Part shown: piece by piece, positions 47,304 to 55,885 of the stretch
Layout: every line of letters starts with the position of its first letter
Numbering within the stretch: position 1 is the first letter of the stretch
NCBI RefSeq assembly: GCF_947495255.1
Contig: NZ_CANLYI010000001.1
Coordinates: forward strand, 1-64,000
Source: an uncultured Winogradskyella sp.
GTDB taxonomy: Bacteria > Bacteroidota > Bacteroidia > Flavobacteriales > Flavobacteriaceae
DNA length: 64,000 nucleotides
Reading direction: 5' to 3'
Notes under the pieces: generated by a model
Databases searched by the model: none
What the model was told of the DNA's origin: nothing
Seen by the model: the letters and a program-made list of their open reading frames with translations, nothing else
Program-made: the position numbers and the translations under genes

Positions 47304-48371
47304 CTAAGCTAATTCTTTTTCTACTTTAGTCATCCAATTAAATTGGTCGTCTAGCTTACCCGTTTTAATAGCATTCAAGGTGTCATTAACTTCTAATCCA
47401 ATTGGGCTTTCATCAGAAACATGAATCGTCTCGCCTTCCAATCCAATCTCTTGAATGTATGCTATACCAACGGCTGTTCCTGTTCCGAAGGCTTCTTCTA
47501 AAGTCCCGTTTTCTGATGCTGTTTTAATTTCATCGATAGTGATTTTTCGTTCTGTTACCGTGAAATTCATAGCACGTAACATCTCTATAACACTAGCTCT
47601 TGTGATGCCATGCAACACAGAACCGTCGAGCTCTGGTGTGATAAATTCTCCATTAATTTTGAAGAAAATATTCATGGTCCCAACTTCTTGAATATACTTA
47701 TGTTCTGCGGCATCTAACCATAATACTTGGTCGTAACCTTTGGCTTTTGCTAATTCTGTTGGGCGAATGGCCGCTGCATAATTACCTGCTGCTTTTGCCT
47801 CTCCAGTTCCACCTTGTGCTGCTCTAATGAATTGCTTTTCTGCCCATAATTTGATACGTTTACTGAAAAATGGACCTGCTGGTGATGCCATAATTATGAA
47901 CTTATAATGTGTTGCTGCTCGCATACCAATAAAAGGCTCATCGGCATACATGAATGGTCTTAAATAGAGTGCGCTTCCATCGGTTGGCGGAATCCAATTG
48001 TGCTCTAAACCAACTAATTCTTTGAGTCCTTCTACAAATAAATCTTCAGGAATATGAGGCATTCCCATTCGATCCGCACTTTTGTTTAAACGCTTAGCAT
48101 TTTCTTCTGGTCTAAATAACATTGGTGTACCTTTGGTGTCTTTATAGGCTTTCATCCCTTCAAAAATAGCTTGTCCGTAATGTAGAGCCATTGCTGCTGG
48201 ATGCGTTGGAATTAATCCCATAGGAATAATTCTTGGATTAACCCATTCACCGTTTTCGTAGTCGCAAATAAACATGTGATCGGTGAATGTGATGCCTAAT
48301 GGAATATTATTGAAGTCTAAGGCATCAACTTTTGATGTTTCTACTTTAGTGATTGAAATGTTAGATTTCAT
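47304..48371 (-). CDS. ilvE: branched-chain amino acid aminotransferase (fold type IV)
   Basis: It swaps the amino group between Leu/Ile/Val and 2-oxoglutarate. The 355-residue protein is the eukaryote-like BCAT type: LHYGQAIFEGMKAYKD near the N-terminus, LYLRPFMYADEPFIGM, the PLP Lys in GEAKAAGNYAAAIRP, DQVLWLDAAEHKYIQEVGTMN, and GTGTAVGIAYI at the end. It sits between E2 and E1 genes, making the 2-oxoacids that the complex oxidises, so here its main role is probably catabolic. Confidence 0.93.
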   Translation of the reverse strand: MKSNISITKVETSKVDALDFNNIPLGITFTDHMFICDYENGEWVNPRIIPMGLIPTHPAAMALHYGQAIFEGMKAYKDTKGTPMLFRPEENAKRLNKSADRMGMPHIPEDLFVEGLKELVGLEHNWIPPTDGSALYLRPFMYADEPFIGMRAATHYKFIIMASPAGPFFSKRIKLWAEKQFIRAAQGGTGEAKAAGNYAAAIRPTELAKAKGYDQVLWLDAAEHKYIQEVGTMNIFFKINGEFITPELDGSVLHGITRASVIEMLRAMNFTVTERKITIDEIKTASENGTLEEAFGTGTAVGIAYIQEIGLEGETIHVSDESPIGLEVNDTLNAIKTGKLDDQFNWMTKVEKELA

Positions 48372-48401
48372 ATATGTATGTTTTTTTAGAGTGTTTAAAA
48401 C

Positions 48402-48432
48402 ACCCCTAAAGTCCCCTCAAGGGGACAATTCT
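48402..48432. repeat. type D palindrome between E2 and aminotransferase genes
   Basis: CACCCCTAAAG followed by the hairpin GTCCCC-TCAA-GGGGAC and AATT. A close copy (CTCCTAAAGTCCTCTCAAGGGGACAATT-like) lies at 56346-56375. Confidence 0.75.
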
Positions 48433-48436
48433 AAAT

Positions 48437-49744
48437 TTATATTTCTCTATTACTATCAAATTGTTCAAAATAATCGGCTACGCGTCGTACAAAGCTTCCG
48501 CCTAAAAAGCCATCTACAACTCTGTGGTCGAATGATAATGATAAATACATCATGCTACGAATAGCTATTTCATCTCCTTTTTCAGTGGCGATGACTTCTG
48601 GTCTTTTCTTAATTATTCCCAATGCTAAAATGGCAACTTCTGGCTGATTGATTATTGGTGTTCCCATAACGCTTCCAAAGGTTCCTACATTAGAAATGGT
48701 GAAAGTGCTGCCATTTATATCGTCTCCTGCTAGTTTGTTTTCTCTAGCTTTTCCTGCGAGTTCGTTTACGTTACCAGCAATCTCTTTTAAATTTTTAGTA
48801 TCTGCATTTTTTACTACAGGAACTATTAAATTACCGCTTGGTAATGCTGTTGCCATACCAATATTAATGTCTTCTTTTACAATGATATTATTACCATCGA
48901 CAGAAGCATTAATATTCGGAAAATCTTTAACAGCTTTGGCTACGGCTTCTACAAATAATGGCGTGAAGGTTAAACGTTCTCCATGTTTTTCTTGAAAGGC
49001 AACTTTGTTAGCATTACGCCAGTTGACCATATTTGTCATATCTGCCTCTACATAAGCAGTAACGTGAGGTGATGTATGTTTTGAGTACACCATGTGATCT
49101 GCAATCATTTGGCGCATGCGATCCATTTCGATGACTTTTCCTTTGCCTTTATCGAAATTTAATTGCGGAATTCTATAAGCCGTTGGATCTTGCGTTACAG
49201 CTTGTGCAAATTTATAAGGTCGTCCGTCTTCTATATACTGAAACACATCGCTTTTGCGTAATCTGCCTTCATTTCCTGTAGCGGGAATTCGTGCTAATTC
49301 TTCAAAACTGATGTGATGTTCTTTCGCTATTTTTATGATTAATGGCGAAAAGAAAGTGTTAGTATTATTTACCGAAAATGAAGTTGAATTCGAATTGGCA
49401 GGCTGCTGAACTGGCTTTGGTCTTATAGTCTTAGCCTTGTTCTCGACTGCGCTCGAAGGGACAGCTTTAGATTCATTTAGTGTTTTGGATTTCTTAACTT
49501 CTTCTGAAACTTCTAAAATTGCAAGAACTTCTCCTACTGGAACGACATCTTTAGCTTGAAACATCGTTTTTACTAATGTTCCAGATGCTGGTGCAGGTAC
49601 TTCGTTATCTACTTTATCTGTGGCGACTTCAAGAATAATATCTCCTTCTTCAAATGCATCGCCTTCAGCTATTAACCAATTGATAATAGTCCCTTCAGTT
49701 ATGCTTTCACCCATTTTGGGCATCTTTAATTCAAAAGTAATCAA
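48437..49744 (-). CDS. dihydrolipoamide acyltransferase (E2) of branched-chain 2-oxoacid dehydrogenase
   Basis: E2 accepts the acyl group from E1 on lipoyl-lysine and transfers it to CoA. Residues 1-78 are the lipoyl domain with the lipoylated Lys in EVATDKVDNEVPAP. A flexible linker (~80-130) follows, then an E3-binding domain at ~133-170 (FSPLIIKIAKEHHISFEELARI), then the catalytic core with LSFDHRVVDGFLGG. The start is TTG 49744, giving MITFELKMPKMGES as in homologues; no ATG fits as well. The linker contains an in-frame palindrome (49439-49464). It heads the operon E2-aminotransferase-E1 and is divergent from an Lrp gene. Confidence 0.94.
   Translation of the reverse strand: MITFELKMPKMGESITEGTIINWLIAEGDAFEEGDIILEVATDKVDNEVPAPASGTLVKTMFQAKDVVPVGEVLAILEVSEEVKKSKTLNESKAVPSSAVENKAKTIRPKPVQQPANSNSTSFSVNNTNTFFSPLIIKIAKEHHISFEELARIPATGNEGRLRKSDVFQYIEDGRPYKFAQAVTQDPTAYRIPQLNFDKGKGKVIEMDRMRQMIADHMVYSKHTSPHVTAYVEADMTNMVNWRNANKVAFQEKHGERLTFTPLFVEAVAKAVKDFPNINASVDGNNIIVKEDINIGMATALPSGNLIVPVVKNADTKNLKEIAGNVNELAGKARENKLAGDDINGSTFTISNVGTFGSVMGTPIINQPEVAILALGIIKKRPEVIATEKGDEIAIRSMMYLSLSFDHRVVDGFLGGSFVRRVADYFEQFDSNREI
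49439..49464. repeat. type B short palindrome inside the E2 linker
   Basis: GTTCTCGACTGCGCTCGAAGGGACAG is a shortened form of the type B intergenic repeats (GTTCTCGATAC ... CACTCGAA(C/G)TGAC). On the minus strand it encodes about nine linker residues (AVPSSAVEN, ~94-102) in frame. Confidence 0.6.
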
Positions 49745-49809
49745 GCTAGTATAGTTTAGGATTATAAGAATTAAAGATAATGCATATCGAATTACACAAT
49801 TGTTAAAAT

Positions 49810-49831
49810 CTTTTAATTTAATATTAAAAAG
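49810..49831. promoter_or_regulatory. possible Lrp-type operator in the divergent E2/lrp spacer
   Basis: CTTTTAAT and ATTAAAAAG form an imperfect AT-rich inverted repeat midway between the two start codons. Lrp-family sites are AT-rich and degenerate, so this is a guess from position and symmetry. Confidence 0.3.
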
Positions 49832-49915
49832 GATATCATTCTATAATTATTTGATATTACAGATTATTTAACTTTTAATCCTTAGATTTACTGCTTTAAA
49901 ACAAATAATTTTCTC

Positions 49916-50392
49916 ATGCCACACACACTCGATAAAATAGACACACAACTGCTAGCTATACTTCAAAAAAATAGCAATCGAACGACAAAAAGTATTGCTG
50001 AAGAACTCGGCATGAGTACTTCACCAATATTTGAGCGTATTAAAAAATTAGAAAAGGAAGGTTATATTGAAAAATATGTGGCTGTTTTAAACAATAAGAA
50101 AATCGGCTTAAAACTGACTGTTTTCATAGGTATTACCTTGCAAGGCCATACACGAAGTTATTTGGAAAAGTTTGTAAAGGAAATTAACAACTTCCCTGAA
50201 GTTGTAGAATGCCATCGCGTCAGCGGAAACTTTGACTATTTATTGAAACTCGTCGTTGAAGATATTGAGGCTTATGAAACCTTTATCATTTCAAAATTGA
50301 CGCTACTTCCTTATTTAGGAAATGTACAAAGTTTGATTGCGCTATCGACAAGTAAAGAAACGAATGAGATTGATTTGAGTCGGGTGTTGTAG
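49916..50392 (+). CDS. Lrp/AsnC family transcriptional regulator
   Basis: The 158-residue protein has an N-terminal helix-turn-helix (LDKIDTQLLAILQKNSNRTTKSIAEELGMSTSPIFERIKKLEKEG) and a C-terminal RAM ligand-binding domain (VVECHRVSGNFDYLLKLVVEDIEAYE). It is divergent from the E2-aminotransferase-E1 operon. In Pseudomonas, the Lrp-type BkdR activates the branched-chain 2-oxoacid dehydrogenase genes; by analogy this protein may sense branched-chain amino acids and control the operon here. Confidence 0.92.
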   Translation: MPHTLDKIDTQLLAILQKNSNRTTKSIAEELGMSTSPIFERIKKLEKEGYIEKYVAVLNNKKIGLKLTVFIGITLQGHTRSYLEKFVKEINNFPEVVECHRVSGNFDYLLKLVVEDIEAYETFIISKLTLLPYLGNVQSLIALSTSKETNEIDLSRVL

Positions 50393-50421
50393 ACCTGTAA
50401 GGTTTTGAAAACCTGACAGGT
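50393..50421. repeat. type A palindrome after lrp
   Basis: 14-base arms ACCTGTAAGGTTTT / AAAACCTGACAGGT with one mismatch and a 1-base centre. It starts immediately after the lrp stop codon and may also act as its terminator. Confidence 0.8.
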
Positions 50422-50447
50422 ATTTAATATTGAGGATTAAAAATAGG

Positions 50448-50493
50448 ACTTCTCGATACAATTCCTATAAAAATCAGAATCACTCGAAGTGAC
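50448..50493. repeat. type B palindrome between lrp and paaY
   Basis: ACTTCTCGATACAATTC ... GAATCACTCGAAGTGAC shares its ends with the elements at 58595, 60845 and 61246. It ends 7 bases before the paaY stop. Confidence 0.75.
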
Positions 50494-50499
50494 ATCAGT

Positions 50500-51099
50500 T
50501 TACTTTTTGAATGTTTCTCGAAGTGTTTTATAACTATCCTCTTGCATTTTCATATTCTCAGGCACTTCTCGTAATGGCTCAACGACTTTTAAACTCTCGT
50601 GGCAATCTGCAGGTAATTGCTGATACAATTGCGTACCTTTTGTTTTCCAAGCAATCATTTCGTCCGTGATACCTCTGATTATTTTAGCAGGATTACCAAC
50701 CACTAAACTTCTATATGGAATTTTAGTTTCGGCTTTTACAAAAGACATGGCTCCGATTATACACTCGTCCCCAATTTCGGCATCATCCATAATTACTGTA
50801 TTCATTCCGATAAGGCAATTTTTACCCAAATTAGCTCCATGAATAATAGCTCCATGACCAACGTGTGCACTTTCTTTTAACGTGATGGACTTGCCTGGAA
50901 ACATGTGTACAGTACAGTTTTCTTGGACGTTTACACCATCTTCTAAAATGATTTGTCCCCAATCACCACGTATTGCTGCTCCTGGACCAATGTAACAGTT
51001 TTTGCCAATAATAACGTTTCCTGTTACTGCTGCTAATGGATGTACGAAACTTGATTCGTGAACGACAGGTGTGTAATTTTTGAAAGAATAAATTGCCAT
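50500..51099 (-). CDS. paaY: PaaY-type hexapeptide-repeat thioesterase/gamma-carbonic-anhydrase fold
   Basis: The 199-residue protein is a left-handed beta-helix of hexapeptide repeats (AAVTGNVIIGKNCYIGPGAAIRGDWG, HVGHGAIIHGANLGKNCLIGMNTVIMD), with three His residues placed as in gamma-carbonic anhydrases. The C-terminal tail (YQQLPADCHESLKVVEPLRE) is typical of PaaY. PaaY acts as a thioesterase that removes dead-end CoA esters (2-hydroxycyclohepta-1,4,6-triene-1-formyl-CoA) in phenylacetate breakdown. It is last in the minus-strand paa cluster. Confidence 0.9.
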   Translation of the reverse strand: MAIYSFKNYTPVVHESSFVHPLAAVTGNVIIGKNCYIGPGAAIRGDWGQIILEDGVNVQENCTVHMFPGKSITLKESAHVGHGAIIHGANLGKNCLIGMNTVIMDDAEIGDECIIGAMSFVKAETKIPYRSLVVGNPAKIIRGITDEMIAWKTKGTQLYQQLPADCHESLKVVEPLREVPENMKMQEDSYKTLRETFKK

Positions 51100-51122
51100 A
51101 TTTTCATCAATTTGAATTACAT

Positions 51123-51148
51123 CTACAAGGTTCCTAAAACCTTGCAGG
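51123..51148. repeat. type A palindrome between paaF-like gene and paaY
   Basis: CTACAAGGTT / AACCTTGCAG arms (one mismatch), matching the CCTGCAAGGTTTT variant seen at 57622. Confidence 0.75.
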
Positions 51149-51153
51149 ACAGA

Positions 51154-51912
51154 TTATTTATAAGTCTTTAATTTCTCTTTTGTAAAATCGCTTAACACTA
51201 GTTTTCCGCTAGTTGCTGCACGTTCTGCTAATAATGCATCCCAATGATCTGTTCCTTGCCAGAATACTTTTTTCATTTCTAGCATCGCTTCTGTATTATA
51301 AGTACATAAGTGTTCTGCTGTTGTTTTTACAGCTTCATCTAGTTCTACTGTGCTTTCATACACTTGCGTGAATAAGCCTTTTTGTTTTGCCCATTCTGCA
51401 GGATAAAAGGTGTTGGCGTCTATAGCGATTTGTGACATAGCACTTAATCCCATTTTACGCTCTATTGCTGGTCCAACTACAAATGGTCCAATACCAATAT
51501 TTAATTCGCTTAACTTAATAGCTGCGAATTTGGATGCCATACAATAATCGGTTGCAGCTGCTAGTCCTACGCCACCACCAACGGTTTTCCCTTGAATGCG
51601 ACCGATAATAAATTTCGGACATTTACGCATCGCATTAATCACGTTTGCGAATCCGGAAAAGAACACTTTCCCTGTTGCTGCATCGTTAATGTTTATTAGT
51701 TCTTCGAAGCTTGCTCCTGCGCAAAAAGTTCTGTCTCCACCACTTTTAAGAACCACAACTTTAATAGCGTCGTTAGTTCCAGCGTCTGTAATGGTTTGCG
51801 CTAGTTTTGCTAAAACATCTCCTGGTAAGGAATTGTGTGCAGGATGGAAAAACTCGATGTATCCTACTTCGTTTTGTATATCTAATGTTACGTATGGTTG
51901 CTTTTCTGACAT
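51154..51912 (-). CDS. enoyl-CoA hydratase/isomerase family protein, probably PaaF-like
   Basis: The 252-residue crotonase-fold protein shows the oxyanion segments RTFCAGASFEEL and GKTVGGGVGLAAATDYCMA. It lacks the GLVPDSAG motif of PaaG at 58.6 kb, so it is more likely the 2,3-dehydroadipyl-CoA hydratase step (PaaF). The two catalytic Glu positions of standard hydratases are not obvious to me, so substrate assignment is tentative. It begins 2 bases after paaZ, the only spacer in the cluster too short to hold a palindrome. Confidence 0.8.
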   Translation of the reverse strand: MSEKQPYVTLDIQNEVGYIEFFHPAHNSLPGDVLAKLAQTITDAGTNDAIKVVVLKSGGDRTFCAGASFEELININDAATGKVFFSGFANVINAMRKCPKFIIGRIQGKTVGGGVGLAAATDYCMASKFAAIKLSELNIGIGPFVVGPAIERKMGLSAMSQIAIDANTFYPAEWAKQKGLFTQVYESTVELDEAVKTTAEHLCTYNTEAMLEMKKVFWQGTDHWDALLAERAATSGKLVLSDFTKEKLKTYK

Positions 51913-51914
51913 AA

Positions 51915-54419
51915 TTATATTAATCCAAATTGTTCAAAATGATGGTTAAGGTGTTTTCTTTCTAGTAAATACGATTCGTATTTATTCAATTCTCCGAAAA
52001 CTAAATTCTTTAATTTAGCTTCTGGGTTTTCTTTAAAAAACTCTAAATACTTTTCACGTTGTGCTTTAAACTTATCTATTGCTGTTGCTAAATCGGCATG
52101 TTTTAAAGGTTCTAAAGTATCTTTTTCTAATTGTGGAAATTGACTATTCTTAGGAAACTTATCATAGTTCCATAAGCTATTATGTACTTTCTCTAGAATT
52201 TTTTCTGGTGTAGCAATTTCAAAATCTTGAATTTCACCAGATGCAATTTTATAGGTATATTCTAAATGTTCAATCATGTGTTGAGGTGTCATAATTCCCC
52301 ATTTAGGTTTTGCATCTTCTTTTAATGCATAAAGACATTCGTTGATTTTATCTTCAGTCATTTCAGTTAAAACTTCTTGCTTTTTCTGAACCATAGTTAA
52401 GACTGTTGCGAATGCTACTTTCTCATCGGTATTTGCATCAAAAATTTCGGCATACCATTTTACAATTCCGCTAGGATGTTCTGCTGAAGCGACGTCTCTA
52501 TCTACTTTTTGCTTACACGTTAAGCGCACATAAATAGTATCGTTGTGATATAACGGTCTTAAAAACCTGCATTCTTCTAGTCCGTAATTTGCTGAAACTG
52601 GTCCTTTATTTGGATACACAAATAATCCTGCTGCAGCTGAAATAATAAAATAACCATGTGCAGTTCTTTGTTCGAAAATACTTCCGTCTAAAGAAGTAAT
52701 ATCTGTATGCGCATAGAAATGATCCCAAGTGACATTTGCAAAATTAATAATGTCTGTATCTGTAAATGTACGTCTGTGCGTTTTCATAGACATTCCTGGT
52801 TGGATGTCTTCCCAATGGTATTTAAATGGATGTTGTAGAGCTTCCTTATACTTTGCATTTTGCTGGTAAATACCAGTAATTTCTGTAATTGTTGTTGGCG
52901 AACCTTGGATGGCTGTACGTTGTAAATAATGTTTTATTCCACGCATTCCTCCCATTTCTTCTCCTCCTCCAGCACGTCCAGGACCTCCATGAACTAAATA
53001 TGGTAATGGCGAACCATGACCTGTACTTTCCTTTGCCATATCTCGATTAACAACCATAATACGACCGTGATGAGATGCTGCATTAACTACATACTCTTTA
53101 GCAATCTTATCGTCATTTGTGGCAATTGAAGATACTAACGACCCTTTACCCATTTGAGCTAATAGAATAGCTTCATCTAAGTTTTTATAAGGCATAATGG
53201 TACTTACTGGACCAAAGGCTTCACGTTCGTGAATTATTGTATTTTCAAAGGGATGATCAGAACGTAATAAAATTGGGCTAATAAAAGCGCCTTTTTTAGC
53301 ATCTGCTCCAATGGTGTTTATTTGATCTAAACTGCCATAAACAATTTGTGCTTCTTTAGATAAATCATTTACTGAGTCTCTAACTGCTTGCACTTGTTGA
53401 TGACTTACTAAAGATCCCATTCTAACTTCTTTAAGTCTTGGATCTCCAATAGTTACTTTATCTAATGCTTTTGACAAGGCAGATTGTACATCTTCCACTA
53501 AATTTTGCGGAACAATAATTCTACGTATTGCAGTACATTTTTGTCCTGCTTTAACCGTCATTTCTTTTCTGACTTCTTTGATGAACAAGTCGAATTCTGG
53601 TGTTCCAGGAACGGCATCTTCTCCTAAGATGGATGCGTTTAAAGAATCGGCTTCCATGGTAAATGGCACAGATTCTTGTATTAATTGTGGATGCGCTTTT
53701 AGTAAGCGTCCTACTTTTGCAGAACCCGTAAATGTTACAACATCTTGAGACTCTAATGTGTCAAGAATTGTTTTTACGGTTCCGTTTATAATTTGTAGTG
53801 CACCTTCTGGTAAAATACCGGAAGCGATTATTTCTTTTGCTACAGCTTCAGCTAAATAAGAAGTGGAAGGTGCTGGTAAAACTACAGCAGGCACTCCAGC
53901 CATCCAGTTTACTGCACATTTTTCTAACATTCCCCAAACTGGAAAATTAAAGGCATTAATATGAACTGCTACTCCTTTTTTAGGCACCATGATATGATGC
54001 GCCATAAAACGTCCGCCACGAGATAAATCGATAGCATCCCCTTCTACATGATACGGTTGATTTGGGAACAGTTTACGTAATGAAGCATTTGCGAATAAAT
54101 TCCCAAAACCACCTTCGATGTCTATCCAACTATCTACTTTGGTTGCTCCTGTTCTATAACTTAATTCGTAAAACGAATTTTTCCTTTTAGTAAGATATAA
54201 CGCTAAACTTTTAAGCATGTTTCCACGTTCTTGGAAAGTCATTTTTCGAAGAACCTCTCCTCCTTTTGTTCTTCCGTAGTTAAGAATTTCTGGAACGTCT
54301 AAACCTTCGATAGCAATGCTCGTAAAGGCTTCGCCAGTTACAGCGTCTAAGATTGGTGTTCCTTCTTCTTTACCTGTTGTCCATTGTCCTTGAACGTAAT
54401 GCTCTATTTTATTCATCAT
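51915..54419 (-). CDS. paaZ: PaaZ: oxepin-CoA hydrolase / semialdehyde dehydrogenase, with extra C-terminal domain
   Basis: PaaZ opens the oxepin-CoA ring and oxidises the resulting aldehyde. Residues 1-~520 are the aldehyde dehydrogenase (FTMEADSLNAS with catalytic Glu; VKAGQKCTAIRRI with catalytic Cys; GGPGRAGGGEEMGG). Residues ~535-676 are the MaoC-like hydratase (FANVTWDHFYAHTD ... GYFIISAAAG). At 834 residues it is about 150 longer than E. coli PaaZ (681). Residues ~677-834 form an added domain with MTPQHMIEHLEYTYK and ERKHLNHHFEQFGLI, a DUF1569/DinB-like His arrangement. Whether it catalyses anything is unknown. Confidence 0.93.
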   Translation of the reverse strand: MMNKIEHYVQGQWTTGKEEGTPILDAVTGEAFTSIAIEGLDVPEILNYGRTKGGEVLRKMTFQERGNMLKSLALYLTKRKNSFYELSYRTGATKVDSWIDIEGGFGNLFANASLRKLFPNQPYHVEGDAIDLSRGGRFMAHHIMVPKKGVAVHINAFNFPVWGMLEKCAVNWMAGVPAVVLPAPSTSYLAEAVAKEIIASGILPEGALQIINGTVKTILDTLESQDVVTFTGSAKVGRLLKAHPQLIQESVPFTMEADSLNASILGEDAVPGTPEFDLFIKEVRKEMTVKAGQKCTAIRRIIVPQNLVEDVQSALSKALDKVTIGDPRLKEVRMGSLVSHQQVQAVRDSVNDLSKEAQIVYGSLDQINTIGADAKKGAFISPILLRSDHPFENTIIHEREAFGPVSTIMPYKNLDEAILLAQMGKGSLVSSIATNDDKIAKEYVVNAASHHGRIMVVNRDMAKESTGHGSPLPYLVHGGPGRAGGGEEMGGMRGIKHYLQRTAIQGSPTTITEITGIYQQNAKYKEALQHPFKYHWEDIQPGMSMKTHRRTFTDTDIINFANVTWDHFYAHTDITSLDGSIFEQRTAHGYFIISAAAGLFVYPNKGPVSANYGLEECRFLRPLYHNDTIYVRLTCKQKVDRDVASAEHPSGIVKWYAEIFDANTDEKVAFATVLTMVQKKQEVLTEMTEDKINECLYALKEDAKPKWGIMTPQHMIEHLEYTYKIASGEIQDFEIATPEKILEKVHNSLWNYDKFPKNSQFPQLEKDTLEPLKHADLATAIDKFKAQREKYLEFFKENPEAKLKNLVFGELNKYESYLLERKHLNHHFEQFGLI

Positions 54420-54435
54420 TTTTACTTTATAGTGG

Positions 54436-54454
54436 ATTCCTGCCTGCGCAGGAA
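54436..54454. repeat. type C palindrome upstream of paaZ
   Basis: ATTCCTGCCTGCGCAGGAAT core; near-perfect inverted repeat 16 bases before the paaZ ATG on the transcript. Confidence 0.75.
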
Positions 54455-54512
54455 TGACAAAACTTTATTGTTTACTACAACTAAGAATTATCATTAACCT
54501 TAGCGGCTAAGT

Positions 54513-54600
54513 GCGTTAAGGATTGAGGTATTTGTTGAAGCTCTTTTTTGTTTTTCTCAAAAAAAGCGACTGCCGAAAGCCTGACCTTTAGGTAACGCCC
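54513..54600. repeat. type E MITE-like element, short copy
   Basis: An 88-base element bounded by GCGTTA and TAACGC. The body matches the copy at 47157-47295 but lacks the ~50-base nested insertion. It begins 8 bases after the thiolase stop codon. Confidence 0.75.
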
Positions 54601-54608
54601 AAATTATT

Positions 54609-55820
54609 TTACTTACTTACATTTTCAATAATCGCTGCATAACCTTGACCAACGCCAATGCACATGGTGATTAACGCGTAACGTTTGTTGGTTTCTTGCA
54701 ACTCTAAAGCCGCTGAAAAAGCAACTCTTGCACCTGTAACGCCAAGCGGATGACCAATTGCAATTGCGCCTCCATTTGGATTTATTCTTGGGTCATTATC
54801 TTCCAATCCCCAAGCACGAATACATGCTAATGCTTGTGCAGCAAAGGCTTCGTTAAGCTCGATAATATCCATATCTTCCAAGGTTAAACCTGCTTTTGCT
54901 AATGCTTTATTTGAGGCTTGAACTGGACCAATACCCATAATTCTTGGCTCTACACCAACCACTGCAGAACTTACTATTCTTGCTAATGGTTTTAGGTTGT
55001 ATTTTTTTACGGCATCTGCTGATGCTATAATTGTTGCTGCTGCTCCGTCGTTTAATCCTGAAGAGTTTCCAGCAGTTACACTTCCACCTTCTTTTTTAAA
55101 GGCAGGTCTTAGTTTTCCTAAAACTTCTAAAGATGATGTTGGTTTTATAAACTCGTCTTTTGAAAATTGTATTGGATCTTTTTTACGTTGTGGAATTTCT
55201 ACAGTAACAATTTCTTTTGCTAGTCTTCCGTTCTCTTGTGCCTTGGTTGCTTTTTGCTGACTCCAAAGTGCGAACTTATCTTGGTCTTCTCTTGATAAAT
55301 TATATTTCTCTACAAGATTTTCTGCAGTGTTTCCCATGCCATCTGTTCCATACATTTGCTGCATTTTAGGATTGATAAAACGCCATCCAAAAGTTGAATC
55401 GTATAGTTTTGAATCGCCTCCAAATGCTGATGATGGTTTTGCCATAACGTATGGTCCACGCGTCATGTTCTCGACTCCTCCAGAAATAAAGACGTCTCCA
55501 TCTCCTGCTTTTATAGCTCGATTTGCGTGAATGATTGCCGATAATCCCGAACTACATAAACGGTTTACAGTTTCCCCGGGAACGGTAAATGGCAAACCGG
55601 CTAACAAGGATGACATTCTCGCAACATTACGATTATCTTCTCCCGCTTGGTTTGCGCAACCCATAATAACATCGTCGTAAGCTTCTTTTGGGATGCTTGG
55701 GTTTCGTTTTACGATTTCTGAAATTACTAAGGCTCCTAAATCGTCTGTTCGAACAGCAGATAAAGTGCCTTTGTAGTTTCCTATTGGCGTTCTAATTCCG
55801 TCTATTATGTATGCTTCCAT
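54609..55820 (-). CDS. paaJ: 3-oxoadipyl-CoA/acetyl-CoA thiolase
   Basis: The start is ATG 55820 (MEAYIIDGIRTPIG); the track ORF adds 15 residues (FSTSISISIS) translated from a low-complexity repeat. The 403-residue thiolase has the acyl Cys in NRLCSSGLSAI, NEAFAAQALACIRA, GGAIAIGHPLGVTGAR with catalytic His, and the second Cys in TMCIGVGQGYA. In this cluster it should cleave 3-oxoadipyl-CoA (and possibly the dehydrosuberyl form) to acetyl-CoA and succinyl-CoA. Confidence 0.94.
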   Translation of the reverse strand: MEAYIIDGIRTPIGNYKGTLSAVRTDDLGALVISEIVKRNPSIPKEAYDDVIMGCANQAGEDNRNVARMSSLLAGLPFTVPGETVNRLCSSGLSAIIHANRAIKAGDGDVFISGGVENMTRGPYVMAKPSSAFGGDSKLYDSTFGWRFINPKMQQMYGTDGMGNTAENLVEKYNLSREDQDKFALWSQQKATKAQENGRLAKEIVTVEIPQRKKDPIQFSKDEFIKPTSSLEVLGKLRPAFKKEGGSVTAGNSSGLNDGAAATIIASADAVKKYNLKPLARIVSSAVVGVEPRIMGIGPVQASNKALAKAGLTLEDMDIIELNEAFAAQALACIRAWGLEDNDPRINPNGGAIAIGHPLGVTGARVAFSAALELQETNKRYALITMCIGVGQGYAAIIENVSK

Positions 55821-55870
55821 ATTTGAAATTGAAATTGAAATTGAAGTCGAAAATTGAAACTTCATATTTC
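55821..55870. repeat. type F low-complexity TTGAAA repeat/hairpin between paaI and paaJ
   Basis: Three tandem ATTGAA units, then GAAGT ... ACTTC and TTTGAAAT ... ATTTCAAA inverted repeats. It fills the whole spacer up to the thiolase start codon. Confidence 0.65.
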
Positions 55871-55885
55871 AAATTAATATTTTTT

